Assembly: GCA_005880575.1 (NCBI GenBank)
Contig: VBIZ01000105.1
Span: 1-41,702 of the forward strand
Source: Chloroflexota bacterium
Lineage (GTDB): Bacteria > Chloroflexota > Limnocylindria > P2-11E
Reading direction: 5' to 3'
DNA: 41,702 nt
The notes beneath the pieces are model-generated. The model saw only the letters and a list, made by a program, of their open reading frames with translations. It ran no database searches and was not told the DNA's origin. This document shows positions 1 through 10,820 of the stretch, in pieces (the stretch's first letter is position 1; the number at the start of each line of letters is the position of its first letter). The translations under genes and the position numbers were made by a program.

Positions 1-126
1 AAAAAGCGCGAAGACCATGAACATCCGCCGCATCGGTCCGCCGCGCCACTCGCCACGACGCGGCGGGAACGGCTCGTTCTCCGGCCACCACGGCGGCCGC
101 CGCCCGTGCTCCCATCCGTCTCTCAT
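1..126 (-). CDS. Sensor histidine kinase, N-terminal fragment (runs off the window)
   Basis: An open frame begins at ATG 126 and stays open to the window edge (42 codons). It overlaps the stop of the response regulator by 4 nt (ATGA), the usual arrangement for a regulator followed by its kinase. The visible residues include WWPENEPFPP and then MFMVFALF, the beginning of a hydrophobic segment. A proline/tryptophan-rich cytoplasmic start before a first membrane helix is common in kinases of this kind. No catalytic domain is inside the window, so the assignment rests on position and on this N-terminus. Confidence 0.6.
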   Translation of the reverse strand, partial: MRDGWEHGRRPPWWPENEPFPPRRGEWRGGPMRRMFMVFALF

Positions 127-809
127 TCCTCGAGCTCCGCGAAGCGGTACCCGACGCCGTAGACCGTGAGGAGGTATCGCGGCCGCGCGGGATCGGGCTC
201 GAGCTTGTGCCGGATGTTCTTCACGTGCGCGTCGATCGCGCGCTCGTACGATTCGAACGCCACGCCGTGCACGGCGTCGAGAAGCTGCGCACGCGTGAAG
301 ACCCGGCCGGGCTGGCGCGCCATCGTGGTGACCAGCTGGAACTCCGTCGGCGTCAGCTCGACGGGGCGATCGCCGACCGTCGCCCGCATTCGCGGCAGGT
401 CGAGCGTGAGCTCTCCGACCCGGAGGATCTCGGTGTCGGCACGCGGGCGCTCGGTCCGTCGAAGCACCGCGCGCACCCGCGCAACAAGCTCCTTGGGGCT
501 GAACGGCTTCGTGACGTAGTCGTCCGCGCCGATCTCGAGACCCACCAGCTTGTCGGACTCCTCGCTGCGACCGGTGAGCATGACGATCGGAACGTTCGAT
601 TCCTGGCGGATCGTGCGCGCGACATCGAGGCCGTCGACCTCGGGTAGGCCAAGGTCGAGCACGACGAGATCCGGCTTCTGCGCGCGGGCACTCGCGAGTG
701 CGGCTCTTCCGTCGTGTGCCACAACGACCGCGAAACCCGCATGCTCGAGATAGTCGCGCGCGAGCTGCACGATCTTCGGCTCGTCGTCGACGACCAGGAC
801 CTTTCTCAT
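123..809 (-). CDS. OmpR/PhoB-family response regulator
   Basis: The 228-residue protein has a receiver domain (about 1-120) followed by a winged-helix DNA-binding domain (about 128-226). Receiver residues are visible: acidic pair D8/D9, phospho-acceptor D52 in VLDLGLP, T79 in MLTG, and K101 in TKPF. The C-terminal part has the OmpR-type signatures ELTPTEFQL and VYGVGYRF. It presumably binds promoters as a phosphorylated dimer under control of the kinase whose start overlaps its stop codon. The start is ATG 809; the Shine-Dalgarno is weak. The stimulus cannot be deduced. Confidence 0.93.
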   Translation of the reverse strand: MRKVLVVDDEPKIVQLARDYLEHAGFAVVVAHDGRAALASARAQKPDLVVLDLGLPEVDGLDVARTIRQESNVPIVMLTGRSEESDKLVGLEIGADDYVTKPFSPKELVARVRAVLRRTERPRADTEILRVGELTLDLPRMRATVGDRPVELTPTEFQLVTTMARQPGRVFTRAQLLDAVHGVAFESYERAIDAHVKNIRHKLEPDPARPRYLLTVYGVGYRFAELEE

Positions 810-836
810 CGCGCGCCGAATCCTAGATACGCCAAA

Positions 837-860
837 GACGCCGGACCTGCGTCCGGCGTC
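837..860 (-). terminator. 10-bp perfect hairpin between membrane protein and response regulator
   Basis: GACGCCGGAC and GTCCGGCGTC pair perfectly around a CTGC loop, and flanking GCCAA/TTGGC (831-835, 864-868) can extend the stem. On the minus strand the stem is followed by GTCTTTGGCG, which has only a short T run. It may be a weak terminator or an RNA-stability element reducing readthrough from the upstream gene into the two-component pair. Confidence 0.4.
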
Positions 861-878
861 CGATTGGCGCTGTGGGCT

Positions 879-1241
879 CTACCGTCCGCTGGGCGGAGGA
901 GATGTCGTGCCGGGGTCCGTGGGCTTCTCACCGTGTAGCTCCTTGTGCAGCTGCTCGAGCCGCTCGCGGGGGCTCTGGTAGTAACCCGACTTGCCCCATC
1001 CGCCGCCGTAGTGCCGTCCGCCCCAGCCCCAGAAAGCGGCGCGGAGCAGGAAGAAGATGAAGAAGAGGAAGAGGAGCGGGAACAGGAACCCGAAGCCACC
1101 GAAGAAGAATGGGTGGTAGTACATGGCCGGAGCGACCGCGGTCCCGGTGGTCGCGAGCCCCTGGGCCACGCCCAGCTGATATGCCCCCACGCCCACGATC
1201 GCAGCGATCACGAGCGTCAGGAAGATGCCGAAGCCTCGCAT
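879..1241 (-). CDS. Small aromatic-rich membrane protein, unknown function
   Basis: The 120-residue protein has an N-terminal hydrophobic helix (about 4-24). A second very hydrophobic segment rich in Phe, Leu and Gly follows (about 44-70, including FFFGGFGFLFPLL), then a Gly/Trp/Tyr-rich stretch. The short charged tail ERLEQLHKELHGEK resembles a SHOCT-type amphipathic helix. The ATG at 1241 has a good ribosome site (AAAAGGAGA). It lies upstream of the two-component pair on the same strand, 69 nt away with a hairpin between. A membrane accessory or target of that system is plausible. I do not recognise the family. Confidence 0.65.
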   Translation of the reverse strand: MRGFGIFLTLVIAAIVGVGAYQLGVAQGLATTGTAVAPAMYYHPFFFGGFGFLFPLLFLFFIFFLLRAAFWGWGGRHYGGGWGKSGYYQSPRERLEQLHKELHGEKPTDPGTTSPPPSGR

Positions 1242-1326
1242 TGGTGTCTCCTTTTGAGATGTCGTCGAGACGGAGCGTCGCGCACGGTGATGAACTGGGT
1301 GTGAACGGGCAGCGGAGACTCCCCCA

Positions 1327-1875
1327 CTAGCGGAGGACGCTGTCGAGCCAGCGCGCAGCTCCCCCCACGGCTTCCGGCTCGCGCGCGCCGAAATCGTGGC
1401 CCGCCCCCGCGATCCGTACGAGGTCGATCCGCGGATTTTTCGCCGCGATCCGTTCGAGGACGGCGAAGGGGCCGAGCTCGTCCCTGTCGCCCTGGACGAC
1501 GAGCGTCGGACAGACCATCGCGGCGAGCGCCGATTCGTCGCGCGGCCGGGGTCGCTTCGGTGGAGCGATCGGATGCCCGAGTATCACGAGGGCGTCCGGC
1601 GGTTCGCGCTCGGCGAGGAACGCCGCGATACGCCCACCGAACGAGCGGCCGACGAGGGCGATGCGCTCGTACCCTTTGCCGCGAAGCGCGTCGCGCGTCG
1701 TGCGCATGTCCTCGATCTCCGAGACGTAATCCTTACTCGGCCGGATTCCGCGTGTGCGGAACGTGATCGCCCGCGACGCGATCTCGAAGGGCTCGAGCTG
1801 CGAGGCGAGTGCGCGGAGGATCGGCTGTTCCGCGGTGCCGCCGTACCCCGGCGCGAGGACCGCCGCGCGTTTCAC
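1327..1875 (-). CDS. Alpha/beta-hydrolase (KANL3/Tex30-like dienelactone hydrolase fold)
   Basis: This short alpha/beta-hydrolase (182 residues) has a nucleophile elbow GRSFGG with S78, a likely acid at D130 or D132 in VVQGDRDELG, and a catalytic histidine H160 in GAGHDFG. The N-terminal LAPGYGG supplies the oxyanion-hole region. The size and compact core resemble the KANL3/Tex30-like subgroup. Its GTG start at 1875 overlaps the ligD stop by 4 nt (GTGA), so it is probably translationally coupled to ligD. The substrate is unknown, and a direct role in repair is not supported by its sequence. Confidence 0.8.
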   Translation of the reverse strand: MKRAAVLAPGYGGTAEQPILRALASQLEPFEIASRAITFRTRGIRPSKDYVSEIEDMRTTRDALRGKGYERIALVGRSFGGRIAAFLAEREPPDALVILGHPIAPPKRPRPRDESALAAMVCPTLVVQGDRDELGPFAVLERIAAKNPRIDLVRIAGAGHDFGAREPEAVGGAARWLDSVLR

Positions 1876-4262
1876 GCCGGCGGCTTCGGGATCTTTTGCG
1901 CGAGAGCGAGCGACGGGCTCAGGAGATCGCCAACGGCGTCAAGCCGCGCCGCCATGTTCATCATCGTGAAGGCGTCGGGACGGCCGAGCGCCGCGATCTC
2001 CTCCCACCGCAGTGGTGCCGAGACCGGAGCGCGCCGGATCGGGCGGACGCTGTAGGGACCCGCCGTCGACTTCGCGCGCGTGTTCTGCAGGTAGTCGATG
2101 TAAATCCCCCGCCGCTTCGCCTTGCTGAATTCAAGCGTGACCAGCTTCGGTAGCTTCTCGCGTGCGAGCTGGCCGACGCGCAACGCGAAGGCGCGGCTCT
2201 CCTCGAACGTGTACCGGCGAGCGATGGGCACGAGCACGTGGATCCCGCGTGAGCCCGTCGTCTTCGGAAAGCCGACGACACCCAGATCGTCAAGCACTTC
2301 CTTTACCACGCGCGCGACCTCCTTCACGTCGTCCCAGGTCGCGCCTTCGGCCGGATCGAGGTCGATCATGACGTTGTCCGGCTTCTCCGGATCGTCGGCG
2401 CGCGCGAGCCGCGGGTGGATCTCGATCGCGGTGTAGTTGGCCATCCACACGAGCGTCGCCATGTCGTTCGCGAGGACGTACGCGTTCTCCGGCTCGCGCG
2501 GATCCGTCCAGCTTGTGATCCAGTCGGGAGTGAAGCCGGGCTTGTTCTTTTGATAGAAGTGCGTGCCGTGAATGCCGTCGGGGAACGGCTTCAGAGTGAG
2601 CGGCCGATCGCGAAGCCACGGCACGAGGTACGGGGAGACCTCGGTGTAATAGCGGATGAGGTCGGCCTTGGTGTACCCGTCCTCGGGGAAGAGGATCTTC
2701 TCGAGATTCGTGAGCTTGATCCGCCTGCCTTCGACTTCGAGGACCGACGGGACCCGCGCCGTCTTGGGGCCGTCGTCCGGAGCGTCGCGGGTCGTCGCGG
2801 CGCGCTTCGCCGCATCCTGCGCTTTCTTCGCCGACTCGCGCCGCTCCTCCCCGGTGACCTCACGTGGGTCGACGTCCGGGCGGAGGCCGCGGTACGTCGG
2901 ATGCCGCAGCGTGCCGTCGCGGGTGATCTCCGCGTACTCGACCTCGCAGACGAGCTCCGGCAAGCACCACCGCGCGGGCTGGTTCGTGCGCGGCTGCGTC
3001 GCGAACGGCGAGGTCGGCGACTCGTGCTCCTCCAGGATCCGCAGAAGGTCACGCAGCGTGCGCTCGTCGAATCCCGTGCCGACGTGCCCGACCGGTTGCA
3101 GCTTGCCGTCGCGATAGACACCGATGAGCAGCGCGCCCAGCGTCTTGGTGCGGCCACCCTGGCCCGCGGTCCAGCCACCGATCACGCACTCCATCGTGCG
3201 GAAGGCCTTGATCTTCACCCACGCCGGCGATCGCGCTCCCGGTAGGTAGATCGAGTCGAGCCGCTTCGCGACGATCCCTTCGATCCCCTGCTCGCGCGCG
3301 GCTTCGAAGAGCGCGACGCCCGTCCCGGGGAAACCCTCGCTGCGCCGGATCGAGCCCATCGGGGTCAGCGCTTCGTCGAGCCGTCGCAGGCGCTCGCGAA
3401 GCGGCTTTCGTGTGAGGTCCTCTCCGTCCGCGTAGAGGATGTCGAAAACCTCGTAGATGACGGGCGTCGACTTGCGGAGCTTGCGGACGGTGCTCTCGTC
3501 GCTTACGTGCATCCGCGGCTGCAGCCGCTGGAAGCTCGGCACGCCACTCGGGTCGAGCGCCACGATCTCGCCGTCGAGAATGGCGTGGTACGCGCCGGTC
3601 AGCGCCTCTGCAGCCTGCGTCGCCTCGGGATACTGCTTGGTGCAGTCGAGGAGATTCCGCGTCTGAAGGCGGACCTCTCCACCATCGACGAACGCGAGCG
3701 TGCGGACGCCGTCCCACTTCGGCTCGTAGGTGAAGTCCGGCGAGTCGAAGGGCTCGTCCGCGGCGGACGCGAGCATCGGCACGATCTTCGAAAGGAGCGG
3801 ATCGCTCTTCGGCGGCGTCCCGTGCTTGATCATGAGCCAGTCGCGGCCTTCGTTCTGCCGCGTTTGCACGATGACCCACTCTCCATCGAGGCGCCGGCCC
3901 TTCATGCGGATCTTCAGCTCGTTCGGTTTCTCTTCGATCATCTCGTACGTGCCGGTGTCCCAGATGGTCATCGTGCCCGCGCCGTAGCCGTCGGGAATCA
4001 CACCGTGGAACGTGAGGTATTCGATCGGATGATCCTCGGTGTGGACCGCGAGCCGGCGCTTTCCGGCCTCGAGCGGCGGGCCATTCGGCACGGCCCATGA
4101 CGCGAGGACGCCGCGCAACTCGAGGCGCACGTCCCAGTGAAGCCGCGTCGCATGGTGACGGTGGACCACGTAGCGACGCGTCTCTTCTTTCTTCGGCAGC
4201 GTGCCCTTCGGTTCGGGCGTGCGGCGGAAGTCGCGTTTGCGCTGGTAGTCGGTGAGGCTCAA
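1872..4262 (-). CDS. ligD: Multifunctional NHEJ ATP-dependent DNA ligase LigD (PE-Lig-Pol)
   Basis: The 796-residue protein carries all three LigD activities in the Pseudomonas-type order. The 3'-phosphoesterase (about 30-150) shows H36, H42, D44, R46, H78 and Y82. The ligase domain (about 160-465) has adenylated K182 in YEPKWDGVR. The primase-polymerase domain (about 510-790) has metal-binding D634/D636 in MIDLDPAEG. It would process and seal double-strand ends brought together by Ku, whose gene is 2.2 kb away on the other strand. The start is taken as TTG 4262, with GAAGG 7 nt upstream; no early in-frame ATG exists. A Lys/Ala-rich linker joins ligase and polymerase (about 472-500). Confidence 0.96.
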   Translation of the reverse strand: MSLTDYQRKRDFRRTPEPKGTLPKKEETRRYVVHRHHATRLHWDVRLELRGVLASWAVPNGPPLEAGKRRLAVHTEDHPIEYLTFHGVIPDGYGAGTMTIWDTGTYEMIEEKPNELKIRMKGRRLDGEWVIVQTRQNEGRDWLMIKHGTPPKSDPLLSKIVPMLASAADEPFDSPDFTYEPKWDGVRTLAFVDGGEVRLQTRNLLDCTKQYPEATQAAEALTGAYHAILDGEIVALDPSGVPSFQRLQPRMHVSDESTVRKLRKSTPVIYEVFDILYADGEDLTRKPLRERLRRLDEALTPMGSIRRSEGFPGTGVALFEAAREQGIEGIVAKRLDSIYLPGARSPAWVKIKAFRTMECVIGGWTAGQGGRTKTLGALLIGVYRDGKLQPVGHVGTGFDERTLRDLLRILEEHESPTSPFATQPRTNQPARWCLPELVCEVEYAEITRDGTLRHPTYRGLRPDVDPREVTGEERRESAKKAQDAAKRAATTRDAPDDGPKTARVPSVLEVEGRRIKLTNLEKILFPEDGYTKADLIRYYTEVSPYLVPWLRDRPLTLKPFPDGIHGTHFYQKNKPGFTPDWITSWTDPREPENAYVLANDMATLVWMANYTAIEIHPRLARADDPEKPDNVMIDLDPAEGATWDDVKEVARVVKEVLDDLGVVGFPKTTGSRGIHVLVPIARRYTFEESRAFALRVGQLAREKLPKLVTLEFSKAKRRGIYIDYLQNTRAKSTAGPYSVRPIRRAPVSAPLRWEEIAALGRPDAFTMMNMAARLDAVGDLLSPSLALAQKIPKPPA

Positions 4263-4297
4263 TCTGTGGCCTTCGCCATTGTCGGGGAGGTCGCATC

Positions 4298-5929
4298 GTG
4301 ACGTCCGCGCCGTTCTCGTCGCTGGTCAAGGACTACCTCGACGAGCGCTACGAGGAATCGCCGACCTGGGCCAGCATGCTGGGGCTCACGGCGTACGACG
4401 AGCGTTCGGAAGACCTCTCCGCGGAGGCGTTCCAGCGGCGCGACGCGGCCGTCCTTGCCTGGCAAAGGCGCCTTTCCGCTGTCGGCGACGACACGCTGAC
4501 CGCCGACGAGCGCATCGACCGCGACGTCATCCTGGCGTCGCTTCGCGGACGCGAGCTCACGCAGCCACGCTTGGAGTGGAAGCGTCAGCCCAATACCTAC
4601 CTGAACCCCTCGCTCGGCGGCGTGTTCACGCTGTTCCTGCATCGTCTACGCCCCGAGCGTGATCTCGCTGAGGCGGCGCGCGCGCGACTCGTCGCCGCGA
4701 CGAAGCAGGTCGCCGACGGCAAGACCAACCTGGACTTCGCGCTCGCCCCGCGGATCTACGTCGAACGCGCTATCGGCCAGGCGAAGGCCGCAGCGCGCTA
4801 CGCGCGCGAGCTCGTGCCGCAAGAGGTCAAAGATCCGACCCTTCGCCAGAAGGTCGCCGAAGCCGGAGCGACGGCCGCCGGTGCGTACGAGGATTACGCG
4901 GCGTTCCTTGAGTCCAACAAGGCGCGCGCGAGCGGCGATTACGCGATCGGCGAGGACCTCTACACGGCCTTGCTGCGCGAGAAGGAGCTCCTGCCGTTCG
5001 GGGCGCGCGAGCTGCGCGAGCGCGGGCGCGAGCAATACGACCTGCTCGCGAACGAGGCGAACAAGATCGCGGCGCAGATCGACGGGGGCGGGTCGTGGAC
5101 CGAGGTCTGCGAACGGCTGAATCGCGTGCATGCCCCGACGCCCGACGCAATGCGCGGCGAGTACGCGGACTGGACCGATCGAGCGCGATCGTTTCTCGTT
5201 GCTACAGGGCTCGTCACGCTCCCGGAGGGCGAGCGCTGCACCGTGGAGCCCTCGCCCCACTACCAGCGTCCCATCCAGGCCGTGGCCAGCTACAACCAGC
5301 CGCCGGCGTTCAGCGATTCGCTCCACGGACATTTCTTCGTGCCCTACCCACCGGACGGCACCCCGCCGGACGAGGTCCAGAAGCGCCTCGAGGGAAACTG
5401 CAGCGCCGGCATTCCGACCACGGCGGTCCACGAGGCATACCCGGGCCATCACTGGCATCTCGTGATGGCAAAGCAGAATCGCTCGCCCATCCGCCGTACC
5501 CACTTCACTTCCTACTTCGCCGAGGGCTGGGGGCTGTATGCCGAGCGCGTCATGCGCGAGCAGGGCTTCTTCGCCGATCCGCGACACCTCCTGTTCCAGT
5601 ACGAGGCCACCCTCTTCCGGGCCGCGCGGATCGTCGTCGATACGTCACTGCACCTCGGGGAAATGACGTTCGATCAGGCCGTCGACTTCATGGTGAAGAA
5701 CGGCAACCTGACGCCGCCGAACGCGAAGGCCGAAGTCGGCCGGTACTGCTCGTGGCCGACCCAAGCGTCGAGCTACCTCACCGGGATGCTCGAGATCGTC
5801 GACATCCGCACGCGATGGCTCGCGAAACGTGGATCGGCCGATCGCGCAGCCCTCCGCGCGTTCCACGACGCGATCACCGCGACCGGCTCCATCCCCACGT
5901 CACTCGCGGAGCGGGCGATCGCGAACTAG
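4298..5929 (+). CDS. DUF885 family protein, probable zinc metallopeptidase-like
   Basis: The 543-residue protein belongs to the DUF885 group. The central motif TAVHEAYPGHHWH gives H378, E379 and H384, a variant of the gluzincin-type zinc site. FAEGWGLYAE further on would supply a third ligand glutamate. The surrounding pattern (YEATLFRAARIVVDTSLHLGEM) is typical of the family. There is no signal peptide, so a cytoplasmic enzyme is expected. The GTG start at 4298 is preceded by GGGGAGG with good spacing. It diverges from ligD across only 35 nt. The substrate is unknown. Confidence 0.85.
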   Translation: MTSAPFSSLVKDYLDERYEESPTWASMLGLTAYDERSEDLSAEAFQRRDAAVLAWQRRLSAVGDDTLTADERIDRDVILASLRGRELTQPRLEWKRQPNTYLNPSLGGVFTLFLHRLRPERDLAEAARARLVAATKQVADGKTNLDFALAPRIYVERAIGQAKAAARYARELVPQEVKDPTLRQKVAEAGATAAGAYEDYAAFLESNKARASGDYAIGEDLYTALLREKELLPFGARELRERGREQYDLLANEANKIAAQIDGGGSWTEVCERLNRVHAPTPDAMRGEYADWTDRARSFLVATGLVTLPEGERCTVEPSPHYQRPIQAVASYNQPPAFSDSLHGHFFVPYPPDGTPPDEVQKRLEGNCSAGIPTTAVHEAYPGHHWHLVMAKQNRSPIRRTHFTSYFAEGWGLYAERVMREQGFFADPRHLLFQYEATLFRAARIVVDTSLHLGEMTFDQAVDFMVKNGNLTPPNAKAEVGRYCSWPTQASSYLTGMLEIVDIRTRWLAKRGSADRAALRAFHDAITATGSIPTSLAERAIAN

Positions 5930-5933
5930 CGAC

Positions 5934-6356
5934 GTGGAGCTTCCGCTGTGGGCCGACATCCTCCTCGTCCTCGTCGCGATCTGGATCGTCGTCGCGATCG
6001 TCCTCGTCATCGTCGGTCGAGCCGTCCTCGCGCGCGAGCTCGCGCTGATCCTGCCGAATCTGATCCGGCTGTTCGGAGGACTGCTGCGCGACCCCCGCGT
6101 GCCGCTCCGCGCGAAGATCGTCCTCGGTATCGCGAGCCTCTGGTTCGCCTCGCCGATCGACCTCATCCCCGATTTCATTCCGATCGCGGGGCAGCTTGAC
6201 GATGCCGTCGTTGCCGCTCTCGCTTTGCGGTTCCTGCTGCGCACGACCGACGAGGCGGTCGTACGCGAGCACTGGCACGGCGACCCCGCGACGCTCGAGC
6301 GGGTCCTTCGGATCGCCTCGTGGGGTGCGCGCCGCACGCCGCGTGCGCTTCCTTGA
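5934..6356 (+). CDS. DUF1232 (YkvA-type) membrane protein
   Basis: I place the start at GTG 5934, 4 nt after the preceding stop, giving 140 residues. An N-terminal membrane helix (about 4-30, ADILLVLVAIWIVVAIVLVIV) is followed by the DUF1232 core: PLRAKIVLGIASLWFASPID, then LIPDFIPIAGQLDDAV. That ASPIDLIPD...GxLDD pattern defines the family. Function is unknown. It appears co-transcribed with the DUF885 gene. Confidence 0.82.
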   Translation: MELPLWADILLVLVAIWIVVAIVLVIVGRAVLARELALILPNLIRLFGGLLRDPRVPLRAKIVLGIASLWFASPIDLIPDFIPIAGQLDDAVVAALALRFLLRTTDEAVVREHWHGDPATLERVLRIASWGARRTPRALP

Positions 6357-6424
6357 CGGAGCCGTTACGATTCGCGCGGCGTGGCCGCGCGGACGAGGGA
6401 AAGCGGCCAGCGAGGTGATGCGGC

Positions 6425-7267
6425 ATGCCACGATCGATCTGGAAGGGCGTCATGAGCTTCGGGATGGTCGCCATCCCCGTGCGGCTTTATCTGGCGACCG
6501 AGAGCTCGAGCAAGGTCTCGTTCAACCTCCTCTGCCCGGAGCATCGGAGCCGCATCAAGAACAAGCGCTGGTGCGTCGAGGGCGACCACGAGGTCGCCTG
6601 GGGGGACGTCGTGCGCGGCTACGAGTACGAGAAGGGGAACTACGTCGAGCTGACCGACGAGGATCTCGAGAAGCTTCCCCTTCGCTCGAGCAAGGCCATC
6701 GACATCACCGGCTTCATCAAGGATGAGGAGCTGCCGGGCGCGCTCTATTACCAGTCGGCGTACTACCTCGAGCCCGAGAAGTCGGCCGAGAAGCCGTACG
6801 CGCTCCTGAACAAGACCCTTGCGAAGACCGGACGCGTGGCGATCGCGAAGTTCGCGTTGCGCGACCGCGAGCGCCTCGTCTCGGTGCGTCCACTTGACGG
6901 GGCCCTACTCATGAACACGCTGCACTGGCCGGACGAGATCCGCTCCACCGAAGAGCTCGATGTCCCCGAAGACGTGAAGGTCTCGCCCGCCGAGCTCAAG
7001 ATGGCCGAGAACCTCGTGGGCATGATGGCCACCGACTTCGAGCCCTCCGAGTACAAGGACGAGTACAAGCAGGCGGTCCTGAAGCTGGTGGAGGCGAAGG
7101 TCGAGAAGAAGGAGATCATCGAGGCTCCCGAGCCGGAGGCCGAGACCACCGTCGTCGACCTCATGTCCGCTCTCAAGGCGTCGGTCGAAAAGGCCAAGAA
7201 AGGCGAGGCCAAGACAAAGCGTGCGGCGGCTTCGTCAACGCGAACGGCGCGCAAAAAGGCCTCCTAG
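6425..7267 (+). CDS. ku: Ku-homology DNA end-binding protein
   Basis: At 280 residues it has the full bacterial Ku core. It opens with RSIWKGVMSFGMVAIPVRLY, followed by the IKNKRWC and YEYEKGNYVEL region and the DGALLMNTLHWPDEIR strand. The Lys/Ala-rich C-terminal tail (about 250-280) is the DNA- or ligase-contacting extension found in many bacterial Ku proteins. It would form a ring-shaped homodimer on double-strand ends and recruit LigD. The start ATG 6425 follows GAGGTGAT. A second ligase gene lies 17 nt downstream, so the two form an operon. Confidence 0.97.
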   Translation: MPRSIWKGVMSFGMVAIPVRLYLATESSSKVSFNLLCPEHRSRIKNKRWCVEGDHEVAWGDVVRGYEYEKGNYVELTDEDLEKLPLRSSKAIDITGFIKDEELPGALYYQSAYYLEPEKSAEKPYALLNKTLAKTGRVAIAKFALRDRERLVSVRPLDGALLMNTLHWPDEIRSTEELDVPEDVKVSPAELKMAENLVGMMATDFEPSEYKDEYKQAVLKLVEAKVEKKEIIEAPEPEAETTVVDLMSALKASVEKAKKGEAKTKRAAASSTRTARKKAS

Positions 7268-7284
7268 GACCGTATCCTCGGCGA

Positions 7285-8361
7285 GTGCCGTCGCGTGAAG
7301 TAGAGCGACCGGATGGCGCCGCGCATCCGACGCTGATCGACGTCGGCGAGGCGACGAGCGCGCTGCCGCGGGCACTCGTCCCGATGCGCCCGCGGCTCGC
7401 GGCGCGGGCCTTCAACTCTCCGGAATACATCTTCGAGCTCAAGTGGGATGGGATCCGTGCGCTCGCGGCGCGTGACGCGACTGGCCTGCGTGTGACCGAC
7501 CGTACCGGTGGCGATCTCCTCCCGGTCGTGCCCGAGCTGCGCGACCTCCGTCTGCCTGAGGGGACGGTCGTCGACGGCGAGATCGTCGTCTGCGATTCGC
7601 GCGGGCGCCCGAGTTACGACCTTCTCGCGGGGAGGATCGGCCCCAAGGCGGCGAAGCGCGGCCGCGGCCCGATCTTCGTCGCGTTCGATCTCCTCTATGC
7701 CGACGGGCGGCCGCTCATCGCCCGGCCGCTCGCGGAGCGCCGCGCGCGCCTTCTCGCCGCCGAGCTTGGATCGCGCGTGCTGGCCGTCCCCGAGCATCTG
7801 GACGACGACGGCGAGCCGTTCCTCGAGGTGGTTGCGGAGTACGGGCTCGAGGGCATCGTGGCCAAGCGACGTGACGGCCGCTACGTACCCGGGACGCGCA
7901 CCGCGGACTGGCTCAAGTGTCACGTGACGCCGCGCGCCGACGTCGTGGTGGGCGGCCTCGTCATCGACGGGCACGGTCGGGCGCGCACCGTTCTTTGCGG
8001 AGTCCGCGCCGAGGACGGTTCGATCGCGTTCGCCGGCGACGCCTACGTACCGGCGTATCTCGGCGATTGGCTCGACATCGCGACGCGGGGTTTCGCGGCC
8101 GAGCGCTCTCCGTTCGCGACCCCGGTCGCTCTGCGCGAAGGTCTCCGCTTCCTCCAGCCGCGACTGGTCGCGATCATCGAACACGCCGGGATCGAAAGCG
8201 GGGAGCTGCGGGACGCGCGATTCCGCGCTCTGCGATTCGATGGACACCTCGACGATTGCCGCCGCGATGTCCCGGTCGATGTGCCCTCCTACCCACCGCA
8301 CACCACGAGCGATCGGCCGCGCCTCATCGTTCTGAACAGTCTTCCGTTCCCCGTCTCCTGA
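7285..8361 (+). CDS. ATP-dependent DNA ligase, LigC/LigD ligase-domain type
   Basis: This 358-residue stand-alone ligase has nucleotidyl-transferase motif I ELKWDGIR with adenylated K53. VVDGEIVV (motif III region), FVAFDLLYADG, EGIVAKR (motif IV) and DWLKCH (motif V) follow. An OB-fold follows (about 215-320). It lacks polymerase and phosphoesterase domains. The GTG start at 7285 sits 17 nt after ku, so expression with Ku is likely. It may be a backup end-joining or nick-sealing ligase. Confidence 0.88.
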   Translation: MPSREVERPDGAAHPTLIDVGEATSALPRALVPMRPRLAARAFNSPEYIFELKWDGIRALAARDATGLRVTDRTGGDLLPVVPELRDLRLPEGTVVDGEIVVCDSRGRPSYDLLAGRIGPKAAKRGRGPIFVAFDLLYADGRPLIARPLAERRARLLAAELGSRVLAVPEHLDDDGEPFLEVVAEYGLEGIVAKRRDGRYVPGTRTADWLKCHVTPRADVVVGGLVIDGHGRARTVLCGVRAEDGSIAFAGDAYVPAYLGDWLDIATRGFAAERSPFATPVALREGLRFLQPRLVAIIEHAGIESGELRDARFRALRFDGHLDDCRRDVPVDVPSYPPHTTSDRPRLIVLNSLPFPVS

Positions 8362-8382
8362 GGTGCTCGTCCGCATCCATGA

Positions 8383-10816
<2,434 letters not shown>

Positions 10817-10820
<4 letters not shown>

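Noticed and set aside
837-860. Definite rho-independent terminator
   Set aside because: The stem is strong but the T run is too short on the minus strand; kept only as a possible terminator.
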